Below the pieces are notes generated by a model, which saw only the letters and a list, made by a program, of their open reading frames with translations, was not told where the DNA came from and made no database searches. A stretch of 17,738 nucleotides of DNA from Clostridia bacterium (lineage in GTDB: Bacteria > Bacillota > Clostridia > Oscillospirales > Acutalibacteraceae): assembly GCA_900755895.1 (NCBI GenBank), contig CAAEIG010000161.1, forward strand, positions 1 to 17,738. Reading direction: 5' to 3'. This document shows, in pieces, positions 1-6,423 of this stretch (its first letter is position 1; every line of letters begins with the position of its first letter). Both the position numbers and the translations under genes were made by a program.

Positions 1-36
1 CGGCGTATATCGTTTGTTTGGTACTCCTTTTGGCAT
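1..36 (-). CDS. N-terminus of IS3-family OrfA (transposase helix-turn-helix protein), partial
   Basis: Twelve codons are visible, reading MPKGVPNKRYTP from an ATG at 36. This opening matches what I remember of IS3/IS150-group OrfA proteins, which begin with a short basic stretch followed by a helix-turn-helix that binds the terminal repeats. The GGGGTG sequence about 8 bases upstream is the likely ribosome binding site. The rest of the gene lies left of the window, so its integrity cannot be judged. Confidence 0.6.
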   Translation of the reverse strand, partial: MPKGVPNKRYTP

Positions 37-43
37 AACAAAA

Positions 44-91
44 CACCCCACTTATTAGATAGTATATCATACTTGTCTAACAAATGGGGTG
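44..91 (-). promoter_or_regulatory. Hairpin pairing the IS terminal repeat with the OrfA ribosome binding site
   Basis: CACCCC at 44-49 pairs with GGGGTG at 86-91, and the pairing continues imperfectly inwards (TTAGAT with TCTAA). The loop is near 65-69. In a minus-strand transcript entering from outside the element, the terminal repeat would fold onto the OrfA ribosome binding site. A transcript starting inside the element would lack the outer arm. This layout is known from other IS elements as protection against read-through expression. Here it is inferred only from the sequence. Confidence 0.5.
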
Positions 92-396
92 CAGTTCAGC
101 CGGAGCGCCCCGGTGCTTTCAATTTCAATGGGGGTACACATCTCGCCGCCGTTGTAAATGCGGTAAGTGCCATATTCATCTTTCAGCGGCTCGTCTGCCG
201 GACCAATACCGAGGCTTCCTAGATCGTCTGTATTATTTGCCTCCACGGATGTGCTGACCTGGGATTCTTCGGATGCCTTGGTGGCTTCTTGGAACACATC
301 CGGGATGGTTTCGCTGGTGGAGGCGGGTGGACGAGTGGCAGTGCATCCGGTCAGCAGCAGTGCAGCAAGAAGAAACAGACAAATTCCCTTTTTCAT
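67..396 (-). pseudogene. L6: lipoprotein of the L family, truncated by IS insertion
   Basis: The first ~100 residues are nearly identical to L3 (3634-4704). They include the lipobox LLTGC with Cys18, the Ser/Thr/Glu-rich spacer and the YNGGEM motif. After GALR the frame enters the IS terminal repeat and ends within ten codons at a TGA at 67-69. About 250 residues, including the whole second half, are therefore missing. The start at 396 has AAGGAG seven bases upstream, and this site overlaps the stop codon of L5, leaving a 10-base gap. The product would still be exported and lipidated if made, but it is probably non-functional. Confidence 0.85.
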
Positions 397-406
397 AGGT
401 ATCTCC

Positions 407-1483
407 TTACTTGTCCGGGTCCGTCCCGGCCAGGAGGAAGAAGTAGCTTTCCCCTTGGAGATAGCCCATCCGTCCCCCGGAGGCATAGTAATTCCGGGGG
501 ACCCGAACAGCGTAGATCACACTTTCGCCGGTAAAGCCGGTCATATCCAGCGTGGCATCGATTATGGTTTTCTTCCCGGAAATGACCGGGGCCTCGATGG
601 TTATGCCCTCAGCCGAGGCAACGGGAACATTGTCCACGAAGATAACGTAATCGCATTGCAAACGGTCAGAACCCCATAATTCATAATGGAGTGCGACTTT
701 GCTTTCTTCGGTAAGCCCATAAATCCGGTTCACTCCATTGCCTGGGTGCCCATCTACGGAACTGCGAGACTCATTCCGTTGTAGAAAATCGTCCTGAGAC
801 CAACCGGCAACATCTGCGTATGGGCAGTCCTTCTGCGTTATCTGAATATTCTGTAAGCGAACGGCTGCTTCCGGGAATATGGCCTGGTCGGGGGCCGCCA
901 TTATATTCAGGCGGAGTCCGGCAACAACGGAACCGCCGGTATATGTCATGGTGTTGGCCGGACCCTGCGAGGGATAGTAGTCCGGCCGGAGCAGGGACAT
1001 GACATAAAGGTCGGGAGACTCGCCGACTTCCCCGGAGACGGGCGTCAAATAGAGATTTTCAAGGATACGGCTGCTGGTTGGATAAAAGATGTGCAGATAT
1101 GTATATTCAGATTCTCCTTCCAGGCGATAAGGCTGGGGCTTTCCGTCCAGGAACAGGAGAATACCAATGCCGACCGTCTGTACCCGCCCGCTGCTTTCCA
1201 GGAAAATCGGAAGGGTCATTTCGCCGCCGGTATAGTCCATATAGGCACTGACGTCATCTGCACTCCAGCCGCTTTCAATGCCAAGACCAATATGGCCAAT
1301 ATCTCTGGAAGAATTTACGGTTTCCGTTTGTGCCTGGGTGGGGGTGGAAAAGGCTGCTTCGGACGTTTCCGTCTGGCTGATTTGCTCGGAGGGCTGCGTG
1401 GGCAGCTCATTCACGGTTTTACAGGAACTCAGAAGAAAAGCAAAACAAGAGAAAAAAAGAAAAGTTTGTAGAATGCGTTTCAA
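407..1483 (-). CDS. L5: predicted surface lipoprotein of the L family (La type)
   Basis: I do not recognise a named family. The 358-aa product has a type II signal peptide with lipobox LSSC and Cys21, so it should be tethered to the outer face of the membrane. A low-complexity Ser/Thr/Gln linker (about 25-70) is followed by family motifs: YTGGEM, GIGILLFLDG, QPYRLEG, HIFYP, then in the second half VAGW, NGVNRIY, LHYELWG, FVDNVPV, GESVIYAVRVPRNY and FLLAG. The start is read as TTG at 1483 because AGGAG lies eight bases upstream and the signal peptide begins there; an upstream ATG in frame lacks this support. Its tail GTDPDK and the following 10-base gap match L2. It is followed by truncated L6 and preceded by the hairpin at 1512-1544. 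Confidence 0.85.
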   Translation of the reverse strand: MKRILQTFLFFSCFAFLLSSCKTVNELPTQPSEQISQTETSEAAFSTPTQAQTETVNSSRDIGHIGLGIESGWSADDVSAYMDYTGGEMTLPIFLESSGRVQTVGIGILLFLDGKPQPYRLEGESEYTYLHIFYPTSSRILENLYLTPVSGEVGESPDLYVMSLLRPDYYPSQGPANTMTYTGGSVVAGLRLNIMAAPDQAIFPEAAVRLQNIQITQKDCPYADVAGWSQDDFLQRNESRSSVDGHPGNGVNRIYGLTEESKVALHYELWGSDRLQCDYVIFVDNVPVASAEGITIEAPVISGKKTIIDATLDMTGFTGESVIYAVRVPRNYYASGGRMGYLQGESYFFLLAGTDPDK

Positions 1484-1511
1484 GTTTCCATCTCCTTTAT
1501 GAGGCACTGTA

Positions 1512-1544
1512 CAGGGGGCCAACTGAATGTCGGCTGGCCCCCTG
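1512..1544 (-). promoter_or_regulatory. Intercistronic hairpin between S4 remnant and L5
   Basis: CAGGGGGCCA at 1512-1521 pairs perfectly with TGGCCCCCTG at 1535-1544. On the minus strand no U-run follows, so a full intrinsic terminator is unlikely. It occupies the same place as the hairpins at 3086-3120, 5808-5840 and 7491-7520 but has an unrelated sequence. Confidence 0.7.
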
Positions 1545-1552
1545 GTTGACTA

Positions 1553-1654
1553 TTAAATCGAAATCGGAGCCTCAGTATAGCATGAATAACCCGAGGGCGC
1601 TACTGACCCTCCGTGGATGTCATGAGACACAAAGGCGTAGTTTGGCACAGAATC
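1553..1654 (-). pseudogene. S4: C-terminal remnant of the small secreted S protein
   Basis: Thirty-three codons read in frame to a TAA at 1553-1555. They match the C-terminus of S1 and S3 (PNYAFV, H-x-I-x-GG, GYSCYT, ISI end). The signal peptide, start codon and about 100 residues are missing. The promoter-bearing leader abuts the fragment directly at about 1655-1660, so the deletion joined leader to gene tail. The promoter P4 could still drive the downstream L5 and L6. Confidence 0.75.
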
Positions 1655-1741
1655 TGAGGAAATTGTTTACATGGCGCTGCACATCAGCTCATCGGGTATC
1701 ACCTGCTTTCCCAAAGTAGGAACGACCTTCCTTACACCGTC

Positions 1742-1770
1742 ACAATACCAGAAATTTTGCAATATGTCAA
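1742..1770 (-). promoter_or_regulatory. Promoter P4 for the S4-L5-L6 block
   Basis: The minus strand has TTGACA (1765-1770), a 17-base spacer and TATTGT (1742-1747), with an upstream TGG giving an extended -10. The same elements occur at 6171-6198 and 8106-8134. The -35 is a perfect consensus, so this is probably an active housekeeping-sigma promoter. Confidence 0.7.
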
Positions 1771-1853
1771 CGGCAAATCGGAAGATATTTATAATTTCGG
1801 AACTTTTAACAAATTTATCGATTTTTGAACCGATCCAAACCCGCCCCGCTTCG

Positions 1854-1985
1854 TCATATTGCCACATATGGACATTCGGTTTTCCGAATTTCCATAACAC
1901 TGCGCTTCTCCGGCGTGGCGGTGAAATCCCGCAGGGGGTACTTGCTGCCGTATTTTTTGGAGATGTGTTCCAAACGTACTTCCAT
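1854..1985 (-). pseudogene. Truncated ABC-transporter ATPase, N-terminal stub (copy a)
   Basis: A 43-codon frame starts at the ATG at 1985. It opens MEVRLEHISKKYGSKY, the usual first strand of ABC-2-type ATP-binding subunits. Similarity ends after about 26 residues, before the Walker A loop, and the remaining 17 codons are unrelated. GGCGG sits just upstream and the L4 stop codon is 10 bases away, so the ATPase was once translated as the next gene after an L gene. The copy at 6282-6413 breaks at the same point, so truncation came before duplication. It cannot bind ATP. Confidence 0.7.
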
Positions 1986-1995
1986 AGGGGCCGCC

Positions 1996-3063
1996 TTAGC
2001 TATTGGGCTTCTCCCCGGATAGAACGAACCAGTTCTCCGTGCCATCCACGAAGGCCCGGGTCGAAATCTCACTGGTCTTATAATTTCGGGGGACCAGAAC
2101 GGCATACACAACGCTTTCGCCAGAAAAATCAGACATATCCAATTTCGTATTCACAACAGTTTTCTGGCCGGACTGGATCGTCAGAAAAAGTGTCTCGCCA
2201 TCCGGTCCAAAAACAGGCTCGTTGTCGACAAAGAAAACAACACCGTGTTCAATGTATGGACTGCCCCAAACCTCCAGACACAGGTCCAGCGGGCTGTCAG
2301 CGCTTGCCCCGTACAGACAGGAAATCGTGTGTTTGGCTTGCCCGTTCAGGTAAAAGCGGTTTGCCACCCGCTCCCGAAGATCGGTTTCGGACCAGTCTTT
2401 TACATCTGCTGTGGAAACATCCACATAGGAGATCTCCGGCGTAGTCAGACGGAGCGACTTTTCCGGGAAAACGGCGTCCGGTGGGGAAGCTTGAAATTGG
2501 ACACGCATAACGGTCCCAATGGCTCCACTGGTGTAGCTCATCATGGTGGCGGGCCCCATGGACGGCAAATAGTCTGGCTGAGGCATGGCATAGACATAAA
2601 ATTCCAGGGTATCGCCCGGTTGACCGGTGATTGGGGTCAGGTAGAGATCAACGGCCGTTCCGGTGGATTCCGGATGAAAGATGTGCAGATAGGTGTATGT
2701 TTCCTCCCCTTCCAGCCGATAGGGCTGGACCCGACCGTCCAGGAACAGTAGCACACCGACACCGTGGGTCTGAACGGCGCCTTCGCTTTTCATATATAAA
2801 GGATAGCAAAACTCTCCCCCGGTATAAGAGATGAAATTTCCAATGCTGTCGGAATCTGCCGTCCCGCCGAAGGACACCATCAAACTGCCCAGATCAGTTT
2901 CTTTCGGAGGTCGGGAGGTTGTGATGACGGGAGAGGGGCCTGTGTTGGTTGATGGAATCGTTGCAGTGGAAACGTCAACATCTGAAGGGGAAAAACTACA
3001 AGCACACAGAAAGACGGTCAAAGCACATATCAAAAGTCGATATAATACACTTTTTAGATTCAT
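1996..3063 (-). CDS. L4: predicted surface lipoprotein of the L family (Lb type)
   Basis: This 355-aa L-family protein has unknown function. The signal peptide ends in the lipobox LCAC with Cys22, followed by a Ser/Thr/Pro linker up to about residue 55. Shared motifs follow: SYTGGEF, GVGVLLFLDG, QPYRLEG, HIFHP, GDTLEFYV, LPSMGP, then LWG, FVDNEPVFG, GESVVYAVLVPRNY and FVLSGEKP. Start at 3063 is the first in-frame ATG; an AGGAG lies 13 bases upstream, longer than usual, so translation may be weak. The upstream neighbour S3 has lost its own promoter, so L4 probably depends on read-through from P2 through L2 and L3. The ABC-ATPase stub follows. Confidence 0.85.
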   Translation of the reverse strand: MNLKSVLYRLLICALTVFLCACSFSPSDVDVSTATIPSTNTGPSPVITTSRPPKETDLGSLMVSFGGTADSDSIGNFISYTGGEFCYPLYMKSEGAVQTHGVGVLLFLDGRVQPYRLEGEETYTYLHIFHPESTGTAVDLYLTPITGQPGDTLEFYVYAMPQPDYLPSMGPATMMSYTSGAIGTVMRVQFQASPPDAVFPEKSLRLTTPEISYVDVSTADVKDWSETDLRERVANRFYLNGQAKHTISCLYGASADSPLDLCLEVWGSPYIEHGVVFFVDNEPVFGPDGETLFLTIQSGQKTVVNTKLDMSDFSGESVVYAVLVPRNYKTSEISTRAFVDGTENWFVLSGEKPNS

Positions 3064-3085
3064 AAAGTTCTTTCAACTCCTGTTA

Positions 3086-3120
3086 GAAGTAACGCCCAAC
3101 GGTTTGTTGGGCGCTACTTC
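3086..3120 (-). promoter_or_regulatory. Intercistronic hairpin between S3 and L4
   Basis: The arms at 3086-3100 and 3106-3120 form a 15-base stem with one mismatch (GAAGTAaCGCCCAAC with GTTGGGCGcTACTTC), loop GGTTT. No poly-U follows on the minus strand. It lies eight bases after the S3 stop. Confidence 0.75.
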
Positions 3121-3128
3121 ACTGTTAG

Positions 3129-3536
3129 TTAGATGGAAATATCCGTCTGGGTGTAGCAGGCATAGCCTGCACTGTCTGTTGATGTGCCTCCACGAATTTC
3201 TTGACATACAAAGGCATAGTTGGGTGCGGTCTCAATGTTGAAATATATTGCGAAGGATGGGTTGAAACTCTTTGCTGATCTTGCGCTTTGCACGGAGGAT
3301 GGATCACCAACGCCCAAATCGCTTGAAAAGCTTACCGTGACAACAAAGTATGCACGATCCGGGTTCTTGTCTACACTGGCAGTTGTATCCAACAGATTTA
3401 CACTCGAACTTTGATAGCAACTTGCACGGAGAGTTCCATAGATACCAGCGGGCTTTGAACGGGTATTCGCCGACACGCCGACGGCGAGGGACAGGACCAT
3501 AGCCAGGACCACTGCAAACGTGATCCAATTTCGGAA
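3129..3536 (-). pseudogene. S3: small secreted S protein, start codon and promoter lost
   Basis: The frame is open and aligns with S1 from its fourth codon to the end, including the SPase I site region VGVSA and the motifs KNPDRAYF, FAIYF, PNYAFV, GGT and CYT. The ATG-AAG-AAA start and ribosome binding site of S1 are replaced by leader sequence, and an in-frame TAA lies at 3540-3542. The junction falls inside TTCCGAAATTG, a string present both in the leader and near the S start, so recombination between them probably removed the promoter and the start. A GTG at 3512 could start a product lacking the basic signal-peptide end. It is therefore called a pseudogene with some doubt. Confidence 0.7.
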
Positions 3537-3628
3537 CTTTTAACAAATTTATCGGTTTTTGAATCGGTCCAAACCCGCCGTGCTTCGCCATATTGCCATA
3601 TATGGACATCTGATTTCTGAGGTTTTCA
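3537..3628 (-). repeat. Leader repeat, copy 3 (truncated, promoter deleted)
   Basis: This matches the upstream half of the other leader copies, from the TTATG near 3628 through the AT-rich TTTGTTAAAAGTTCCG. The segment holding TTGACA/TATTGT and the transcribed leader is absent, and the sequence passes straight into the S3 coding region. At its other end the ABC-ATPase stub is also missing, so L3 is followed directly by this remnant. Confidence 0.75.
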
Positions 3629-3633
3629 TAACA

Positions 3634-4704
3634 TCACCCTGCGGGCTTCTCCCCGGCCAACAGGAACCACGTCCCTTCACCTTTTACAAAGCCATAGGTG
3701 CGAATCTCGCTGGTGCGGTAATTTCTGGGAACACGGACCACGTAGATAACACTTTCCCCGGTGAACCCGGTCATATCCAGTTTGGCGGTCAGAATTTTCT
3801 TTTCCCCGTTGGCAACGGTCATGTCGAAGGGCAGGCCATCGAAGGTGAAAACCGGCTCGTTGTCCACATAGAAAATAACACTGCTTTCGATATACGGTGT
3901 CCCCCATAGTTCATAACGCAGATCAACAGGGGTATCTGCGGTGATATTGTAAACCCGGTTTTGACCATTATGAGGAGCGCCATTTACATAGCTTCTGCTG
4001 TCAAGGCGCTCTCGCAGGTCCTCCTCGGACCACCCGACGGTATCTCCGTAAGAGGTATCCGTAGCGGTGATTTCTGCATCCGATAAACGGACCTGCTTCT
4101 CCGGGAAATCTGCTTCCGGGGGTGTCGCTTCAAATTTCAGCCGCCAACCAGCACCAATCGAGCCGTTGGTGTAAATCATCATACCAGGGTTCCCGTCCGA
4201 TGGCAAGTATTCTGGTTTTTGCAGGGAGAGGATGTAGACTTCTAAGGTGTCTCCTGCTGACCCAGTGATAGGGGTGAAGTACAAATTGTAGATTTCTTTT
4301 GCACGCTTTGGGTAAAAGCAGTGAAAATAGGAATAGCTATCTTCGTCTTCCAGACGATATGGCTGGGGTTGGCCGTCAACAAACAGAAGAATGCCGGTCC
4401 CGGCTTCACGAAGCGCCCCGGTGCTTTCAATTTCAATGGGGGTACACATCTCGCCGCCGTTGTAGATGCGGTAAGTGCCATATTCATCTTTCAGCGGCTC
4501 ATCTGCTGCACCAATGCCAAGACCTCCTAGATCGTCTGTATTATTTGCCTCCACGGATGTGCTGACCTGGGGTTCTTCGGATGCCTTGGTGGCTTCTTGG
4601 AACACATCCGGGATGGTTTCGCTGGTGGAGGCGGGTGGACGAGTGGCAGTGCAGCCGGTCAGCAGCAGTGCAACAAGAAGAAACAGACAAATTTCATTTT
4701 TCAT
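3634..4704 (-). CDS. L3: predicted surface lipoprotein of the L family (Lb type)
   Basis: This 356-aa lipoprotein has unknown function. The lipobox LLTGC places the lipidated Cys at 18, then a Thr/Ser/Glu linker to about residue 58. Motifs run YNGGEM, GTGILLFVDG, QPYRLED, HCFYPK, GDTLEVY, YLPSDGNPG, VGWSEEDL, NGQNRVY, LRYELWG, FYVDNEPVF, GESVIYVVRVPRNYR and FLLAGEKP. The ATG at 4704 has GGAG seven bases upstream within TAAGGAG, which contains the stop codon of L2. The 10-base gap suggests translational coupling. The first 100 residues are nearly identical to L6, evidence for duplication of an L2-L3-like pair. Confidence 0.87.
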   Translation of the reverse strand: MKNEICLFLLVALLLTGCTATRPPASTSETIPDVFQEATKASEEPQVSTSVEANNTDDLGGLGIGAADEPLKDEYGTYRIYNGGEMCTPIEIESTGALREAGTGILLFVDGQPQPYRLEDEDSYSYFHCFYPKRAKEIYNLYFTPITGSAGDTLEVYILSLQKPEYLPSDGNPGMMIYTNGSIGAGWRLKFEATPPEADFPEKQVRLSDAEITATDTSYGDTVGWSEEDLRERLDSRSYVNGAPHNGQNRVYNITADTPVDLRYELWGTPYIESSVIFYVDNEPVFTFDGLPFDMTVANGEKKILTAKLDMTGFTGESVIYVVRVPRNYRTSEIRTYGFVKGEGTWFLLAGEKPAG

Positions 4705-4714
4705 AGCTATCTCC

Positions 4715-5782
4715 TTACTTGTCCGGGTCCGTCCCGGCCAGGAGGAAGAAGGTCCGCTCCGGCCTCAGGTCCCCGTAGGGGCCGACACCGCTGGAACGAT
4801 AATTCCGGGGGACCCGAATGGCGTAGATCACACTTTCACCGGTAAAATCCGTCATGTCCAGCGCCATATCCACGACCGTCTTTTTCCCGTTTTCCAACGG
4901 CAATTCCGGCAGTTGCCCCTCCGGACCAAACACCGGCACATTGTCTACGAAAATGACCAGGGTGCTTCGCAGGTTTTCGCAGCCCCAGACCTCATAGTGC
5001 AGCGGAACCTTTTCTTGAGCGGTAATCTCATAAATGCGGTTGGGACCGTTCTCCGGCTGGCCGTTGATTTGAAATCGGGAGGATACCTTCTCCTTCCAAT
5101 CCGCATCCGTCCACCCGATAACGTCTGAGTAGGTGCAGTCCGTTTTTTGAATTTCCGGGGCGCTCAGCCGCAGGGATTTTTCCGGGAAAACCGCCGCCGG
5201 AGGGTCGGCCAGGTATTTCAAGCGGGTCCCTCCGCCGGTGGAGCCGCTGGTATAGACCATGCGATTTTGGGGCCCCTGCGAAGGCATATATTCCGGGCTG
5301 GGCAGGGCCTCGATATAAACTTCCAGTTCATCCCCTTCGCTGCCGGTCACAGGAACAAAGCAGAGATCAAAGGTGATTTTTGGGGTATCCGGGTAAAAAA
5401 CGTGCATATAGGTGTATTCTTCAGCATCGGACAAACGGTAGGGCTGGGGGTGACCGTCTACAAAAAGCAGAATACCAATACCGCATTGCCGGATTCTGCC
5501 GGTGCTTTCCAGAAAATAGGGCATCCGCATTTCGCCGCCTTCATAGTTCAGGAAACTTCCCCGGGAATCCTTCTGCCGTTCTTCAGCAGGACCGACGCCT
5601 AGGGAGCCAAGGTCGACCTCACCCGCCTGCTGGGGACTTGTCGTGGTGGGGGACGGAGAAGTGGACGAGAACGGCGAAGCGGTGCTTTCGCCGGCAGGCC
5701 CGGAAGAAGCGGCGGGGAGTGCTTGGGTGCAGCCGGTCAAGAGAAAGATGAGGATGAATAAGAGCATAATCTGTTGTTTCAT
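4715..5782 (-). CDS. L2: predicted surface lipoprotein of the L family (La type)
   Basis: This 355-aa lipoprotein has unknown function. The signal peptide ends in LLTGC with Cys18, followed by an unusually Ser/Thr/Pro-rich linker to about residue 53. The core keeps NYEGGEM, GIGILLFVDG, QPYRLSD, HVFYP, FVPVTGSEGD, YMPSQGP, VIGWTDADW, NGPNRIY, LHYEVWG, IFVDNVPVFG, GESVIYAIRVPRNYR and FLLAGTDPDK. The last ten residues and downstream ribosome binding site are the same as in L5, so L2 and L5 form a first-of-pair subtype. The start at 5782 has GGGGGAAG eight or so bases upstream. Likely transcribed from P2. Confidence 0.87.
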   Translation of the reverse strand: MKQQIMLLFILIFLLTGCTQALPAASSGPAGESTASPFSSTSPSPTTTSPQQAGEVDLGSLGVGPAEERQKDSRGSFLNYEGGEMRMPYFLESTGRIRQCGIGILLFVDGHPQPYRLSDAEEYTYMHVFYPDTPKITFDLCFVPVTGSEGDELEVYIEALPSPEYMPSQGPQNRMVYTSGSTGGGTRLKYLADPPAAVFPEKSLRLSAPEIQKTDCTYSDVIGWTDADWKEKVSSRFQINGQPENGPNRIYEITAQEKVPLHYEVWGCENLRSTLVIFVDNVPVFGPEGQLPELPLENGKKTVVDMALDMTDFTGESVIYAIRVPRNYRSSGVGPYGDLRPERTFFLLAGTDPDK

Positions 5783-5807
5783 AAGTTCTTCCCCCCGGGA
5801 TATTTTG

Positions 5808-5840
5808 AATAAGGTCAGCGGATTTCCCGCTGACCTTATT
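5808..5840 (-). promoter_or_regulatory. Intercistronic hairpin between S2 remnant and L2
   Basis: A perfect 14-bp stem: AATAAGGTCAGCGG (5808-5821) with CCGCTGACCTTATT (5827-5840), loop of five. On the minus strand it is followed by CAAAATATCC, not a U-run. It could act as a weak terminator or as an mRNA-stabilising structure at the S 3' end. Confidence 0.75.
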
Positions 5841-5848
5841 GTTATGAG

Positions 5849-6090
5849 TTAAATGGAAATCGGCGCCTGCGTATGGCATACAAAGCCGTCGTGGCCATCG
5901 GTGCCTCCTCTGACTTCGTGCGCAACAAAGACGTAGACGGGCGTAGAATCAATCGTGATATAGATAGGAAACGACGGGTTGTAGGACAATACTCCGGTGG
6001 AACTTTTCCGAAAATCCGAGGTTGTGATTTTATCGCCGTTGGAAAAGTCTGCTGTAACGGCAAGATGCTAGTCGCCGACACGCCGACGGT
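5849..6090 (-). pseudogene. S2: small secreted S protein, signal peptide and central part deleted
   Basis: Two pieces of an S gene are visible. A short one reads VGVSATS at about 6070-6090. The other reads in a different frame from AVTADFSNGDK to the family end HTQAPISI, with TAA at 5849-5851. Against S1, the signal peptide plus ribosome binding site are gone and about 45 central codons are missing with a frame change. The leader of copy 2 joins directly to the remnant at about 6095. No S product can be made, but promoter P2 is kept and faces L2 and L3. Confidence 0.75.
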
Positions 6091-6170
6091 GCGGGATATA
6101 TGGCGCTGCACATCAGCCCATCGGGTATCACCTGCTTTCCCAGAGTAGGAACGACCTTTCTTACACCGTC

Positions 6171-6198
6171 ACAATACCAGAAATTCTAAAAATGTCAA
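6171..6198 (-). promoter_or_regulatory. Promoter P2 for the S2-L2-L3(-S3-L4) block
   Basis: TTGACA (6193-6198) and TATTGT (6171-6176) are separated by 16 bases, one fewer than in P1 and P4, with the extended TGG before the -10. It probably remains usable, perhaps with altered strength. Confidence 0.65.
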
Positions 6199-6281
6199 CG
6201 GCCAATCGGCAGATATTTACAATTTCGGAATTTTTAACAAATTTATCGATTTTTGAAACGATCCAAACCCGCCCCGCTTCG

Positions 6282-6413
6282 TCATATTGCCATATATGGA
6301 CATCTGATTTTTTGAATTTCCATAACACTGCGCTTCTCCGGCGTAGCGGTGAAATTCCGCAGGGCGTACTTGCTGCCGTATTTTTTGGAGATGTGTTCCA
6401 AACGTACTTCCAT
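6282..6413 (-). pseudogene. Truncated ABC-transporter ATPase, N-terminal stub (copy b)
   Basis: The frame opens at the ATG at 6413 with MEVRLEHISKKYGSKY and ALRNFTAT, typical of an ABC-2-type ATPase up to the turn before Walker A. It then changes to unrelated sequence and stops after 43 codons. AAGGAGG overlaps the L1 stop codon (TAAGGAGG), a spacing like that between L2 and L3. It shows that an L gene once immediately preceded an ABC-transporter ATPase in an operon. Same break point as the stub at 1854-1985. Confidence 0.75.
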
Positions 6414-6423
6414 AGGGGCCTCC

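Larger units (their letters stand above)
1..98 (-). mobile_element. Left end of an IS3-family (IS150-like) insertion sequence, cut by the window edge
   Basis: On the minus strand the element starts at about 98 with the terminal repeat TGAACTGCACCCC, a typical IS3-family end beginning with TG. It runs leftwards off the window. A short untranslated stretch follows and then the start of an orfA-like gene at 36. The insertion interrupts the lipoprotein gene L6. The same 34-base end recurs at 15144-15177 in the same orientation. The family assignment rests on the terminus and 12 residues of OrfA, so it is likely but not proven. Any target duplication would need the other end, which is outside the window. 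Confidence 0.7.
1659..1990 (-). repeat. Leader-plus-stub repeat, copy 4 (promoter, 5' leader, ABC-ATPase stub)
   Basis: This stretch aligns almost base for base with 6097-6422, with only scattered substitutions and a one-base difference in the promoter spacer. Shorter matches occur at 3537-3628 and 8023-8205. In minus order it contains the start of an ABC ATPase gene cut short, a segment reading CCATATGTGGCAATATGACG, an AT-rich stretch, a promoter, and about 100 bases of transcribed leader with small stem-loops (AGGAA/TTCCT at 1714-1728, GCTG/CAGC nearer the gene). Confidence 0.8.
6097..6422 (-). repeat. Leader-plus-stub repeat, copy 2
   Basis: This is nearly identical to 1669-1990, covering the ABC-ATPase stub, the segment with CCATATATGGCAATATGACG, the promoter and the transcribed leader. 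The transcribed part stops at about 6097, short of the TGTAAACAATTTC found in copies 1 and 4, where the S2 remnant begins. Confidence 0.8.

Noticed and set aside
1671..2444. Plus-strand open frame of 257 codons across the leader repeat and L4 tail
   Set aside because: It crosses the boundary between a promoter-bearing repeat and a lipoprotein gene on the other strand, and shows no protein family features.
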